Origin: Burkholderia sp.
GTDB lineage: Bacteria > Pseudomonadota > Gammaproteobacteria > Burkholderiales > Burkholderiaceae
NCBI RefSeq assembly: GCF_018375725.1
Contig: NZ_JAHACR010000002.1
Span: forward strand, 55,411-119,410
Length of the DNA stretch: 64,000 bases
Direction of reading: 5' to 3'
A program made the translations under genes and the position numbers. The number at the start of each line of letters is the position of its first letter. The first letter of the stretch is position 1. Positions 1 through 8,886 of this stretch are shown here, piece by piece. The notes under the pieces are model-generated. The model was given only the letters and a program-made list of their open reading frames with translations, made no database searches and was not told where the DNA came from.

Positions 1-2269
1 GCTCATGCAGCAGCTCCGCGCAGCGGCGGGCCTTCTCGCGGTGCTCTTCTGCAAGGCAGTCGGCAGGAACCTGTACGGTTTCCACGAGCCCCATGCGCGC
101 CTTCGTCGGCAGGGTATGCATCGGCTCGTTGACCGCTTGCCACTGACCACCAGAGCTGTAGTACTTGACCAGGCAGGCGGTCACCAGACGCTGGTTCGCG
201 CCCTTCGAGGCGATCGTGGATACTGGGGCCCCCATCGGGCGACCATCGTTTTCGGCCCAAAATCCGCCGTTGGCTTGCTCGAGGAATGCCGATTCTAGGG
301 CGCTAGGCACGCTACTCCCTGTCACCGAATTGAGGGGCGTTTCCACGGAGCGGACACCGCTGCTCCAACGCTTCGCGTCGGTACCACAGGACTCACCGTG
401 CCCGATATCGATCAGGTTGGCCGCGATGAGTGCCTGCTCGCCGCGGTGCGCGCCAGTCACCGTTGGCAGAGGCTGAGCAGGCGAGGTGCCCGCGCGCTCG
501 CCATGGTGCGTCAGGTGCGTGAGATGTGCAGCGACCACCCCGAGCGGCGCACTGCCGCCAGGGCGCTTGATAAAGCTGTTCGCGGTGACGGTTGGCATCG
601 GCTTGTTCATGTCGCTGCCCGCGCTGCCCGTACGAAACTTCGTGATATGCGTAGCGACAAGCGCCTGCTTGACGCCCCCTGCGACAGCCGTGCCGAGCGG
701 TCCTTCGATGGTCTGGGTACGAGGCTCCTGACCCGCGCGCTCCCCGTAGCCGATCGTGATCAGGTGCGCGCCGGCGAGTGCGTGATGATTGCCGCCGGCG
801 GACACGGTCGAAAGCGGCTGCTCGACGCTATCGGCGCCGAGATGGGCCTCGCTCGTGCCGCGCATAGTGACGATCGTGGATGCAGCCATCTGCTCTGCAT
901 CGACGGCCGCGTCGAACTCATTGACCCGCTGGAAAAAGCGCACGTCCTGCTCCGTGAAGCCCTCATCGTGCGCCGGCGTGTCGGGCGAGATGCTGCCGCG
1001 CTCCGCGACGAGCGGTGCGAACGCCGGTGAGACGACGGAGAAGTGCCCTCCTTTGACTTGAGCGCAGATCGTACGCAGCGGCTCGTCGGCAGGCATGGTG
1101 CGCTGGTTGCTGGCATTTGCGTGTTCCGTCAGGAACGGAGCCGTCAATGCGCCGTCGAGGGGGTAGATACCGGTCTCGTTGCCGCAGGTCGGGCATGCTC
1201 CCGGGATGCCAGCATCCTCGGGTTGCCATGACGGAAAGGTGTTGCCACAAGTGGTGCAGTGGAATTCATGAGGCCGTTCTGCCGTAGCCGGCGGCGTCGG
1301 GAAAATGGGTTCGTACTTCCAGCCACCGGCACTCGAGACGCTCGTCATCAGCGGCTTCAACACGGGCTGGCCCAGCATGTGATGGTTGCCGGTGGTGATC
1401 GTCGGCAACGGTTGATCCGATCCAGCGCCAGGGTGCCCGCTCGTATTTGTGACGATAAACGGCTTTGCGCTCGCAAGCACGTGGCGCCAGAGACCCTTGG
1501 CCACTCGGCGCTGCGTGTTGACAGCGAGCTCCTTTTTTCGGTCGAAGATGCTTTCCGCCGGGAGATCAAAGTCGATGCATTCCGCTGCGGTGCGATACGG
1601 AGAGAGCATGCCGGCCAGAACCTCGCGCGAGGCGGGGTCGCCGTGAGACTGCTCGGGGAACACGATGGGCAACCCGTCGCGGCGAGCCACGAGGAACAGG
1701 CGCTTGCGGATCGTTGGGGCACCATTGTCGCAGGCGCGCAACTCGCGCCAGTCCACGGTGTATCCATGTTCACGCAACTGGCGGACGAAGCTGTTGAACG
1801 TCTTCCCTTTTCGCTTCGGATCGGGAAAAGCTTTGCCATCCTTGCCAATAATTAGCGGACCCCATGTTTTGAACTCCTCAACATTTTCTAACATGAGAAC
1901 TCGCGGTTTGGTCAGAGCAACCCAGCGCAAGCCAACCCAGGCAAGGCCCCGAATGTGTTTCGCAACCGGCGTACCGCCCTTGGCTTTGGAGAAATGCTTG
2001 CAGTCTGGCGAAAGCCAGACCAGCCCGACCGGCCGATTTTGAGTAACCACGATGGGATCGACATCCCACACGCTCTCGCACAGGTGTTTCGTCTTGGGGT
2101 GATTCAGCGCGTGCATCGCCAGGGCCTCGGGATCATGGTTGATGGCGATGTCTACCGGCCGTCCGAAGGCCGCTTCCAGACCGGTGCTGGTACCGCCACC
2201 TCCGGCGAAGTTATCGATGATCAACTCGTGACCGAGATCTAGCGGGTAGGTAAAGGCATCGCGCTTCAT
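1..2269 (-). CDS. Cytosine-5 DNA methyltransferase (C-terminal end outside window)
   Basis: Partial gene running off the left edge; the frame is open for over 750 codons from an ATG preceded by AAGGA. Visible C5-methyltransferase motifs: FAGGGGTSTG (SAM binding, about residue 17), SPDCKHFS with the catalytic Cys (about 90), LENVEEF (about 127) and an IRKRLFLVARR block. It should methylate cytosine in DNA. After residue 280 a short motif of the type (Q/E)PLPTIT recurs about nine times in what should be the target-recognition part (for example QPLPTITTGNHH, QPLSTVSAGGNHH, KPMPTVTAN). Open frames on the opposite strand here are shadows. No restriction enzyme is seen beside it, so it is probably an orphan modification enzyme. 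The motif IV form SPDC is not the usual PPCQ but is common, from general knowledge, in phage and plasmid relatives. Confidence 0.9.
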   Translation of the reverse strand, partial: MKRDAFTYPLDLGHELIIDNFAGGGGTSTGLEAAFGRPVDIAINHDPEALAMHALNHPKTKHLCESVWDVDPIVVTQNRPVGLVWLSPDCKHFSKAKGGTPVAKHIRGLAWVGLRWVALTKPRVLMLENVEEFKTWGPLIIGKDGKAFPDPKRKGKTFNSFVRQLREHGYTVDWRELRACDNGAPTIRKRLFLVARRDGLPIVFPEQSHGDPASREVLAGMLSPYRTAAECIDFDLPAESIFDRKKELAVNTQRRVAKGLWRHVLASAKPFIVTNTSGHPGAGSDQPLPTITTGNHHMLGQPVLKPLMTSVSSAGGWKYEPIFPTPPATAERPHEFHCTTCGNTFPSWQPEDAGIPGACPTCGNETGIYPLDGALTAPFLTEHANASNQRTMPADEPLRTICAQVKGGHFSVVSPAFAPLVAERGSISPDTPAHDEGFTEQDVRFFQRVNEFDAAVDAEQMAASTIVTMRGTSEAHLGADSVEQPLSTVSAGGNHHALAGAHLITIGYGERAGQEPRTQTIEGPLGTAVAGGVKQALVATHITKFRTGSAGSDMNKPMPTVTANSFIKRPGGSAPLGVVAAHLTHLTHHGERAGTSPAQPLPTVTGAHRGEQALIAANLIDIGHGESCGTDAKRWSSGVRSVETPLNSVTGSSVPSALESAFLEQANGGFWAENDGRPMGAPVSTIASKGANQRLVTACLVKYYSSGGQWQAVNEPMHTLPTKARMGLVETVQVPADCLAEEHREKARRCAELLHE

Positions 2270-2385
2270 GTGTTCATGGTCCTTTGTTCTTAGGCTCGAT
2301 GGCCTTGAAATCACGATAACAAGTGCGCCTTCTGAAACAAGAGGGGACGGTAGCCGGGCTCCTGGACCTCACATCCGCTGAGGAC

Positions 2386-2413
2386 TTCCCATTAGGAAGT
2401 TTTTACCGATAAC
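2386..2413 (+). promoter_or_regulatory. Palindromic promoter TTCC-N5-GGAA with -10
   Basis: TTCCCATTAGGAA followed, 16 nt after its first six bases, by GATAAC as a possible -10. It matches the arrangement seen at many other sites in the window but lacks the downstream GCTGG hairpin and two-stem leader. It probably drives the small exported protein to its right. Confidence 0.5.
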
Positions 2414-2524
2414 CCAAATTTCGAACATTTCCCCCCTTGAATAGCGCCTGTTTGACGATTGTTTGGGGCTTGGAAGTTGCGTAAGGTGGCCCCTTCGGGA
2501 AATAACTTTTTTGGGAAGGCAAGA

Positions 2525-2857
2525 ATGAAGAAGCTCCTCATTTTCGTTGCTGCCATTGGTATGTTCTCGGCTGCTCATGCGCAATATGTGGCCAAAACGC
2601 CGCTCGTTGCGACAGCCCAAGGTGCCCATTGCAACTCCGGGTTTGGGCCGGTGCCCCTGATGGCCTATGATCCCGACGGCCATCCGATGCAGTGCGCCCA
2701 TACCGACAAAAACGGTTCGGGATCTTGGCAGTACGTGGCTGAAAGTGATGTCGATCGCGTCACCCGTAAGCTCGATCAGCTGAACTCCACGGATACGCAA
2801 ATTCTTGCGAGGCTCACGGAGCTGCTCGCAGTCCAACGCGCAAACGTACAGAAGTAA
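2525..2857 (+). CDS. Small exported protein, unknown function
   Basis: 110 residues. The start is chosen at MKKLLIFVAAIG because it opens a typical signal peptide (cleavage near AHA-QY) and is preceded by GGGAAGGC; an upstream in-frame Met would spoil the signal. The mature part has two cysteines in a segment resembling the C-terminal half of minor pilins (GSGSW) and ends in a charged helical stretch. It is the first gene after the palindromic promoter. I do not recognise the family; a pilus or surface role is only a guess. Confidence 0.75.
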   Translation: MKKLLIFVAAIGMFSAAHAQYVAKTPLVATAQGAHCNSGFGPVPLMAYDPDGHPMQCAHTDKNGSGSWQYVAESDVDRVTRKLDQLNSTDTQILARLTELLAVQRANVQK

Positions 2858-2923
2858 AACAACCGGGAGGCATCTGCGATGATCAATTTCAGAGCCGAGG
2901 CAGAACGTAGCCCCGTGCCGAAA

Positions 2924-2936
2924 TTCCTGATTGGAA
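2924..2936 (+). promoter_or_regulatory. Lone TTCC-N5-GGAA palindrome in a gene-poor stretch
   Basis: TTCCTGATTGGAA lies in the stretch 2858-3209, where I see no convincing gene (one open frame of 101 codons has arginine-rich, non-protein-like composition). No good -10 follows at the usual distance, so this may be an operator or a decayed promoter. Confidence 0.35.
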
Positions 2937-3209
2937 GTTTGCAGGGTGCATGCGAAGTATCACGTCGGATTCGCCGGCTGGTCACCCGCCGCGCGGCGCG
3001 ACGTCGGGCGCTTGCCTTCCTCGATGGTGTGTTGGCTTATCGGCGGCGCGAATCGGACACGGCAGGCATCGTCCTTCCGGAAAGGAATTCGCTAAGCAAC
3101 GTTGACCAGATGGTGATCGCCGATTTGGGCGATCGTCCAGCGCGGGCCCCCAGTTTCCCTTCATCCCTAATGCTCGGCTCCTGAGCATGACCGTCCGTAA
3201 GGAATTTTC

Positions 3210-3689
3210 ATGAAAAATCAGATCCAGGCTTCTGCTGCCGCAGTCCTGCTTTTGTTCTCTGCCGCGACCGTAAACGCCGATCCGCTTGGTGTGATCGACG
3301 CGCCCAGCCAGATCGTGCCGGCGGTGGCCACGCCGATCAAGGGATACGATGTCGAGGTGATGCGGCGAGATGCTCGCGGCGCGATCAGCAACTTCGGCGA
3401 ACGCCTGACGCATGGCGAGTCCGTGAACTTCGACGAGCAGTTCAGCTATCTCGTCGCAACGAATGGCCCGCGCGACGGGCTGGACGGGTATCGGAAATTG
3501 GAGGTCAGCGACATCCAGCCGACGTCGTCTGGCCTCACATCTTTCCACCTCCAACTGAGGGAAAAGGATTCCGGCAGCGAACTCGTGGTGAACCGGCGAG
3601 TGTGGCTGAACGCCGGCGAGGATACTGCTGTCGTGCATGGGCTCAACGGCCAGGACTATCTGGTCAAGCTGCGCCGCGTCGAAGGCTGA
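3210..3689 (+). CDS. Exported protein, unknown function
   Basis: 159 residues, with an N-terminal signal peptide (about residues 1-24, cleaved near VNA-DP) and an SD GTAAGGAA just upstream. The mature part is predicted to be beta-rich, with phrases such as VNRRVWLNAGEDTAVV. The style resembles the periplasmic proteins encoded near 40-41 kb, but I cannot show homology by eye. Its stop lies just before the next gene, a membrane protein, so the two are probably co-transcribed. Confidence 0.8.
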   Translation: MKNQIQASAAAVLLLFSAATVNADPLGVIDAPSQIVPAVATPIKGYDVEVMRRDARGAISNFGERLTHGESVNFDEQFSYLVATNGPRDGLDGYRKLEVSDIQPTSSGLTSFHLQLREKDSGSELVVNRRVWLNAGEDTAVVHGLNGQDYLVKLRRVEG

Positions 3690-3705
3690 TTCGCACGAGC
3701 TCGTG

Positions 3706-4236
3706 ATGACCGATTCGCTCAAGAAGGACATACCCGACGGCCGGATGACGGATCAGGACCGTTGTCGGCAACTTGCAAAGATCGAATCGACGATTCGGCT
3801 TTCTCGACAGTTGGCAGCTCATCCAATCAAGCTTGGACCGGCCGGCTATGCGGCTCTTTTTGCAGCTGGTCTGTACGCGGTGCTGGTGAACGCTCTCGAG
3901 GCGAGCCTGGATCACACCCGGTGGCACGTCGGTGGCGATGTGGGCATCCTCATCAGCGCGGCGGCCGCCATACTAGCGGGCGTGGTCGCGTATCGACGGT
4001 CCCCATACAAGACGTATTCCGGAAAGATATATGGGTTGCTCTCGGAGTATGAGCCGGTCGACACCGATGGCTTCCGCTTGATTCAAAGTGAAGCCGAGAC
4101 TGGCTCTCTGAACTCTGACGATATTCTCCAATGGGTCGAACGGGAACGCCAGGAGATCCGCAGGCGATCCGGCCAGACTGATACGCTCAGCCATGACAAG
4201 GCCGCTCGACTGGCGTTCATCCGAAAACGCCTCTAG
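3706..4236 (+). CDS. Membrane protein with two TM segments, unknown
   Basis: 176 residues. Start taken at MTDSLKKD; a second Met 13 codons later is possible. There are two hydrophobic segments (about 45-64 and 77-96), followed by a soluble, charged C-terminal half rich in Arg and Glu. The gene starts 16 nt after the stop of the exported-protein gene. No family recognised. Confidence 0.75.
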   Translation: MTDSLKKDIPDGRMTDQDRCRQLAKIESTIRLSRQLAAHPIKLGPAGYAALFAAGLYAVLVNALEASLDHTRWHVGGDVGILISAAAAILAGVVAYRRSPYKTYSGKIYGLLSEYEPVDTDGFRLIQSEAETGSLNSDDILQWVERERQEIRRRSGQTDTLSHDKAARLAFIRKRL

Positions 4237-4367
4237 CCCTAGGTCCCGAAGGGAATCCGGCCCAACCGTCAAGTTCAATTTAATGCACCGGGTAGCCAGT
4301 CATGACGCCGATAGTCAATCAGTCGACCGCCAATGCGGCTGGGAACCTTCTGAGCAGGAAATCGCTG

Positions 4368-4529
4368 ATGAAACGAGTATTGCTGTTGGCCCCGATCTTT
4401 GCCGCACTCTCCGGTTGCGGCGTTGCCGCGGCACCGTGTCGGATCACGGCAGCCGGCCTCGATATGATCCCGGTGGTTGGGCACGTCCTGGCGGCCCCGA
4501 CCAACGCGTGCGCGGCCGCAATCGATTGA
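4368..4529 (+). CDS. Small lipoprotein
   Basis: 53 residues starting MKRVLLLAPIFAALSGCG: a short signal followed by a lipobox (LSGC), so the cysteine at 16 should be lipidated and the protein membrane-attached. AGCAGGAA precedes the ATG. A longer in-frame start exists 22 codons upstream but would put a charged extension before the signal. The mature part is only about 38 residues with two further Cys. Function unknown. Confidence 0.75.
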   Translation: MKRVLLLAPIFAALSGCGVAAAPCRITAAGLDMIPVVGHVLAAPTNACAAAID

Positions 4530-4539
4530 GGAATGCCCC

Positions 4540-4938
4540 ATGATTCGGCGTATCTTTCGAGTGCTCGACCTGAGCTTCTGCTTCACGCAGCGTGCGCGGG
4601 ATGCTCAACTCGCGAGCGTCACGACCGGGATTTCTGTCTCGCTCATGTACGACGGCGGACTGGAGGTTCAGGCCGTGGATCTCGTTCCTGCTTTCCAGAA
4701 AGGACAGCCAAAAGTCGAAACCCTCTACGTCGTCGGCCGAATCCTGGAGGGAACTGGCGGCGCGTTCAACGCCTTCCACGCGATGTATGACCCCAAGGCC
4801 GATTCATGGATGACGCGAGCGAAAGGTGTGAGCCGCAAGCGCGGTGACGACGATCTGTGGCTCCAGATCGAAGAATACGAGGATGCGTATCGCGCGGCGG
4901 TGGGGCGGATGCGAAAGCGCGCCGCATTTCAGCACTGA
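4540..4938 (+). CDS. Hypothetical protein, 132 aa
   Basis: Begins 10 nt after the lipoprotein stop with GAGGAA as SD, so it is in the same operon. Soluble, with no signal peptide despite its hydrophobic start. The sequence alternates hydrophobic strands (SVSLMYDGGLEVQAVDLV) and ends in a basic Arg/Lys helix. I do not recognise it. Confidence 0.75.
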   Translation: MIRRIFRVLDLSFCFTQRARDAQLASVTTGISVSLMYDGGLEVQAVDLVPAFQKGQPKVETLYVVGRILEGTGGAFNAFHAMYDPKADSWMTRAKGVSRKRGDDDLWLQIEEYEDAYRAAVGRMRKRAAFQH

Positions 4939-5126
4939 AACGTGACGACATAGGGTGCCCTCGGGCACTTCGGCGACCGGTCGAACCTGCGGGGGGCTGA
5001 TGCCGCCCCCAATAGAAGGTTACCTGAGCCCCCTTGAAATCACACTTCTGTCTGCCAGCATGGTTCCAACCCATCGAGGCACGGCCTTTCAGGCTGTTCC
5101 CGATTCAATCCTGACAGGAACCATCC

Positions 5127-6506
5127 GTGGCAAAAGCAAAGACCGTCTATAGCTGTACCGAGTGCGGGGCAACCGCTCCCAAGTGGCAAGGCCAGTGTCC
5201 CGGGTGCAGCGCCTGGAATACGCTGGTTGAAACTGCTGCCGACACCGGTTCCGGATCGCACCGCTTCCAGTCACTCGCAAAGAGCGCCCCGGTCCAAAAG
5301 CTGGCGGACATCGAAGCAGCTGATGTGCCGCGATTCTCGACTGGCGTTGGCGAATTTGACCGCGTCCTCGGTGGCGGTCTCGTAGCTGGCGGCGTGGTGC
5401 TGATCGGCGGCGACCCGGGCATCGGCAAATCGACCCTTCTGCTGCAATCCCTTGGCGCGATCGCTGGCGAGCGCAAGACGCTCTACGTGAGTGGTGAAGA
5501 GTCGGCAGCGCAAATTGCCCTCCGCGCCCAGCGCCTGTCGCTGCTCGAAGACGATTCGAAGGCCAGTGACCTTCAGCTACTCGCGGAAATTCAACTGGAG
5601 CGTATCCAGGCGACGATCGAGGTTGAAAAGCCCGACGTGGCAGTGATCGATTCGATTCAGACGATCTATTCGGAGGCGCTGACCTCCGCACCGGGGTCGG
5701 TGGCTCAGGTGCGCGAGTGTGCGGCTCAGCTCACTCGGATCGCCAAACAGTCCGGTACCGCGATCATCATGGTTGGCCACGTGACGAAAGAGGGCAACCT
5801 TGCGGGTCCGCGCGTGCTCGAACACATCGTCGATACGGTGCTGTATTTCGAAGGCGATACCCATTCGTCATTCCGGCTTGTCCGGGCGTTCAAGAACCGC
5901 TTCGGCGCCGTGAATGAGCTCGGCGTGTTCGCTATGACGGAAAAGGGACTGCGAGGCGTGGCGAACCCGTCGGCGCTGTTCCTGTCTCGTCACGATCAGA
6001 CGGTGCCGGGATCCTGCGTGATGGTCACGCAGGAGGGAACGAGGCCGCTCCTCGTGGAAATTCAGGCGCTGGTCGATGGCACTCACTCCCCAAATCCGCG
6101 GCGTCTCGCTGTCGGCCTCGAGCAGAACCGGCTCGCGATGCTGCTGGCGGTGCTTCATCGACACGCCGGCGTCGCATGCTTTGATCAGGACGTATTTCTC
6201 AATGCGGTTGGTGGCGTGAAAATCACCGAGCCGGCTGCGGATCTTGCCGTGCTGCTCTCGATCCATTCGTCCATGCGAAACAAGGCGCTGCCGAAAGGGC
6301 TGATCTCCTTTGGGGAGGTCGGCCTGGCGGGCGAGATACGGCCGTCACCGCGCGGGCAGGAACGACTGAAAGAGGCCGCTAAACTCGGTTTCTCGGTGGC
6401 GCTGATCCCAAAGGCGAACGCCCCGAAACAACCCATCGACGGGCTTACCGTGGTCGCTGTCGACCGGATTGAGGAGGCCATCGACAAGGTCAGGGGGCTG
6501 GAATAG
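5127..6506 (+). CDS. radA: DNA repair protein RadA
   Basis: 459 residues, full length for RadA, starting at GTG with AGGAA upstream. RadA is a DnaB-like hexameric ATPase that promotes branch migration in recombination. Visible: four-cysteine zinc finger (C10, C13, C24, C27), Walker A GDPGIGKST (about 94-102), the RadA-specific KNRFG motif (about 256-260) and a C-terminal Lon-protease-like domain with GEVGLAGEIR. All hallmark residues are present, so it should be active. It stands alone between hypothetical genes rather than with its usual chromosomal partners. A weak CCCTTGAAA promoter-like site lies about 90 nt upstream. Host chromosomes normally have their own copy, so this is probably a second, element-borne RadA. 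Confidence 0.97.
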   Translation: MAKAKTVYSCTECGATAPKWQGQCPGCSAWNTLVETAADTGSGSHRFQSLAKSAPVQKLADIEAADVPRFSTGVGEFDRVLGGGLVAGGVVLIGGDPGIGKSTLLLQSLGAIAGERKTLYVSGEESAAQIALRAQRLSLLEDDSKASDLQLLAEIQLERIQATIEVEKPDVAVIDSIQTIYSEALTSAPGSVAQVRECAAQLTRIAKQSGTAIIMVGHVTKEGNLAGPRVLEHIVDTVLYFEGDTHSSFRLVRAFKNRFGAVNELGVFAMTEKGLRGVANPSALFLSRHDQTVPGSCVMVTQEGTRPLLVEIQALVDGTHSPNPRRLAVGLEQNRLAMLLAVLHRHAGVACFDQDVFLNAVGGVKITEPAADLAVLLSIHSSMRNKALPKGLISFGEVGLAGEIRPSPRGQERLKEAAKLGFSVALIPKANAPKQPIDGLTVVAVDRIEEAIDKVRGLE

Positions 6507-6706
6507 TGGGGCAGATGGATTCGGAACTATCTTGAAGGCTGTCCGGAAACAAGTTGAAAGATCAACAGCTGAACCGTACTGGGCATAGCTCGGCAGGCCT
6601 TAATCGGAGTTGATTTCTTGAACGGACGTCTCCAGTATTTCGCATTGAGGTTCAAGCTTGGCTGGTGTAGGCCGATAAACGGATGACTGTTGCGGGGATA
6701 CAAGGC

Positions 6707-6940
6707 ATGAAAAGAGTCGGAGGGTTGAAAGGAAAGGAAAGCGACGGCCACGTGCCTGGTTGGACGCTGTTGGTCGGGTTGCTGGGCTGGGTCGTTGCGC
6801 CGATGATTTTGGTGGCGTGCCAAGATCAAGCCCTCTCGTGGAAAGTAGGGATCCCAGCTGCGATCGCCGCGATCGTCATTGGCGCGCTTCTGGAGCGATG
6901 GCTGGAGCGCAAGTATCAACCGGCGCGCGAGCGCGGTTAA
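6707..6940 (+). CDS. Small membrane protein
   Basis: 77 residues from MKRVGGLKG (a Met eight codons upstream is an alternative). Two hydrophobic segments (about 20-38 and 47-63) are separated by a short loop, with a basic, Arg/Glu-rich tail (LERWLERKYQPARER). About 200 nt upstream, after radA, has no gene. No family recognised. Confidence 0.65.
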   Translation: MKRVGGLKGKESDGHVPGWTLLVGLLGWVVAPMILVACQDQALSWKVGIPAAIAAIVIGALLERWLERKYQPARERG

Positions 6941-6985
6941 CTATGGTGCTTTCCTGGGTCGAGTGTATTGCGAAACGGCGTTAGC

Positions 6986-7345
6986 ATGGATCTGATCGAA
7001 CCGAAGATTCGCCCGGTATGTGATGCGCTGAACGCCATCGCGGACGTCCACACACTCTGGTCATGCGAGGGCCATGCCTCACGGCCATCCCGCCCCTATG
7101 TCGTGTTCGAGGCGCCTGAGACGATCGCGCTGCAGATCCACCGAATGATTGGGGATGGGCATGCCGGCGGCGCGCTAAATTACTGGTGGAATATGACGGC
7201 AAACTTTCGGGACAATGGGCAGCTACAGTGGCTCATCGAAGCGCCGACGATTCCGGGCTGGCATTACCTACCGATCGCCAGGCGAAGGATCGACGCGGAA
7301 TTGCGGACGTTCGCCTCGCTGCTCAATGATCGCCAGTGGACGTGA
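6986..7345 (+). CDS. Hypothetical protein with SCEGH motif
   Basis: 119 residues from MDLIEPKIRP. The region HTLWSCEGHASRPSRPYVVF is reminiscent of short phage and plasmid proteins containing a WSCEGH signature; Cys and His could bind metal. No signal or membrane segment. It lies in a loose cluster of small genes after radA. Function not known. Confidence 0.7.
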   Translation: MDLIEPKIRPVCDALNAIADVHTLWSCEGHASRPSRPYVVFEAPETIALQIHRMIGDGHAGGALNYWWNMTANFRDNGQLQWLIEAPTIPGWHYLPIARRRIDAELRTFASLLNDRQWT

Positions 7346-7376
7346 TCGAGATTGGGAAAATCCGGTGACCATCGCC

Positions 7377-7574
7377 ATGATTAAGTCTCTCGCCCTGTAT
7401 AACCGACAGCGTTGGCTCTCTCTCGGTCTGGCGGTCTTCATCGCCGTCAGCATCCCCATCGTCATGAGGCTCGAACCGAAGTGCTCACCTCAATTGCCGA
7501 TCGCCGGCGCAGTCGCATTCGTCCTGTGTATCCGGGCGGCGCGAGGATATACGCTCCGCGCGAGGAAGACGTAA
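7377..7574 (+). CDS. Small membrane protein
   Basis: 65 residues from MIKSLALYN; a GTG four codons earlier is possible. Two hydrophobic stretches (about 15-30 and 39-53) and a basic tail. It follows the SCEGH gene by about 30 nt and converges with the - strand unit beyond it. Confidence 0.6.
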   Translation: MIKSLALYNRQRWLSLGLAVFIAVSIPIVMRLEPKCSPQLPIAGAVAFVLCIRAARGYTLRARKT

Positions 7575-7587
7575 TCTGCCTGCCCGG

Positions 7588-8070
7588 CTAGACCAGCAGG
7601 TTGTAGTTTTCGTGCGAGAGAAACTTCAGAGGCTTGAGAGATGCCGCGTCGACCAGCAGGCGGTATCGCAATCCCAGCGGGATCGAAAAATCGCCGCGTC
7701 GGGACGTCAGCATCTTCCCGCCAAGAGTAAGGGGGTGTGCTCCCTGCTTGAGTCTGCCTAGAACCTCTAACGCACGCTCGAGAACGGCCGGCAGATGCAT
7801 TGCTGGGCTCAGATCGATCGGCGCGTTCGCGGCGGCCGCGACTAGCTTTGAGCGGTGCGCAGCAGCTTTCTCCGCGGCGCGGCGAGATTCATCCGCGATC
7901 GCAGCACGCCGTGCAGCGACCTCGGCCGCCGCCATGGCCACTGCTTCGGCGTGACGGACCCGGCGTGACTCAGCGGCCTTTGCCGCCATCAGTGCAGGAC
8001 GTGCCTCGTTTGCGCATCGATGGCAGAACTTTCCCAAGCCTGAATGGCCGCATTCGAATCGTTTTTTCAT
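7588..8070 (-). CDS. Zinc-ribbon/alanine-rich protein, unknown
   Basis: 160 residues. The N-terminus MKKRFECGHSGLGKFCHRC has a Cys-His/Cys-Cys arrangement typical of a small zinc knuckle. Residues about 25-80 are an Ala/Arg/Glu-rich helix, probably a coiled coil. The C-terminal 45 residues (PLGLRYRLLVDAASLKPLKFLSHENYN) resemble the RelE/ParE-like fold seen in plasmid proteins. It is second in a - strand pair, 22 nt after its partner. A nucleic-acid-binding role is plausible but unproven. Confidence 0.75.
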   Translation of the reverse strand: MKKRFECGHSGLGKFCHRCANEARPALMAAKAAESRRVRHAEAVAMAAAEVAARRAAIADESRRAAEKAAAHRSKLVAAAANAPIDLSPAMHLPAVLERALEVLGRLKQGAHPLTLGGKMLTSRRGDFSIPLGLRYRLLVDAASLKPLKFLSHENYNLLV

Positions 8071-8091
8071 GGCTGAATGTGTGTGACTGCG

Positions 8092-8532
8092 TTACTCGCT
8101 TTCTACGGTGGCGAGCCAAGGCATCTCACGCGCCTTGTCTTCGGCGGCATCCTTCTTCGTCGCTGTGTCTCGATCGACCCACCGCTGCACGTTCTCGTGC
8201 CAGGTCTCGATCGCATACCATTTCACCTTGCATGCGCTTCGCTCAACTACCCGGACGGGATGCGGGCGGGTCTCATTCTGCGGCAGGAACAGCACGAGCT
8301 CCGAGGTTGCCGGCATCATCGACATTTCCTCGTGGAATAAGTACGCGAAGTCCGGTATTGCCGCCGGCTCGTTCTGCACTGGCGCCGGTTCGACTTCAGG
8401 CGTACCACCTGCGGGAGAACCCGCCGGGAATCCATGCAGAACCAATATGCGAGCCAGAGCAGCCAGCGGTGAAAGCGTTACCTGGTTTGGCCCAGACAGC
8501 GGGATGTTTCCAGAAAGTAGTTGAGTCAGCAT
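8092..8532 (-). CDS. Hypothetical protein, 146 aa
   Basis: Starts MLTQLLSGN after a strong GGAGAATGA SD. A Pro-rich linker (about 38-60) is followed by a folded part ending in charged residues (VDRDTATKKDAAEDKAREM); the segment VRVVERSACKVKWYAIETW looks beta-structured. It is first gene of the - strand pair. No family recognised. The opposite strand also has an open frame here, judged a shadow. Confidence 0.65.
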   Translation of the reverse strand: MLTQLLSGNIPLSGPNQVTLSPLAALARILVLHGFPAGSPAGGTPEVEPAPVQNEPAAIPDFAYLFHEEMSMMPATSELVLFLPQNETRPHPVRVVERSACKVKWYAIETWHENVQRWVDRDTATKKDAAEDKAREMPWLATVESE

Positions 8533-8678
8533 TCATTCTCCAATGCAGCCGGCGAGCGCGATCGTGCGGGATGTGCCCGTAAATTACGGCAGCAGATGCC
8601 GATTGTTTAGGGCCGTTGCAAGCGATCCTATTCCTAGGCGGTCCTAGATGGGTTGTGCTCATTCTTAGTGTCCGATAC

Positions 8679-8771
8679 TTCCTGACGAGAACGCAAGAGA
8701 TGCGTCCTACCAAAAAGTGTTTGTATAATCGGTGTAGATTCGACCTACCGGCAGCTGGGCCGCAACCAGCC
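8679..8771 (+). promoter_or_regulatory. Palindrome, TATAAT and 5' hairpin
   Basis: TTCCTGACGAGAA (one mismatch to the palindrome), a perfect TATAAT at 8724-8729, then GCAGCTGG...CCAGCC forming a 5-bp hairpin (8754-8758 with 8766-8770). Here the palindrome lies further upstream of the -10 than in the other copies. The stretch 8533-8886 holds only this and the leader. Confidence 0.6.
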
Positions 8772-8824
8772 AAATTGGCCTCTGGCCGTGAACTTCCGAC
8801 GCCATCACGGCGTCACTCACCTCA

Positions 8825-8886
8825 ACCCATACGGGGCATTCTGTCCTGCTGGGCGTCTGCTTCGTAATTCCCAGGAGCAGCAACTC
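8825..8886 (+). promoter_or_regulatory. Two-stem leader hiding the SD
   Basis: First stem ACCCAT.CGGGG with its partner before the run TGGG, then TCTGCTTC (8856-8863) able to pair with GGAGCAG (8874-8880), which contains the ribosome binding site. Confidence 0.65.

Noticed and set aside
5..1855. Several open frames on the + strand
   Set aside because: They lie opposite the methyltransferase, have Arg/Ser-rich composition and no SD; the - strand frame holds all conserved motifs.
2879..3184. 101-codon frame on the + strand
   Set aside because: Arginine-rich, no SD, contains a promoter-like palindrome; not protein-like.
8108..8524. + strand frame of 138 codons
   Set aside because: Opposite the 146-residue - strand gene, which has a strong SD and better composition.
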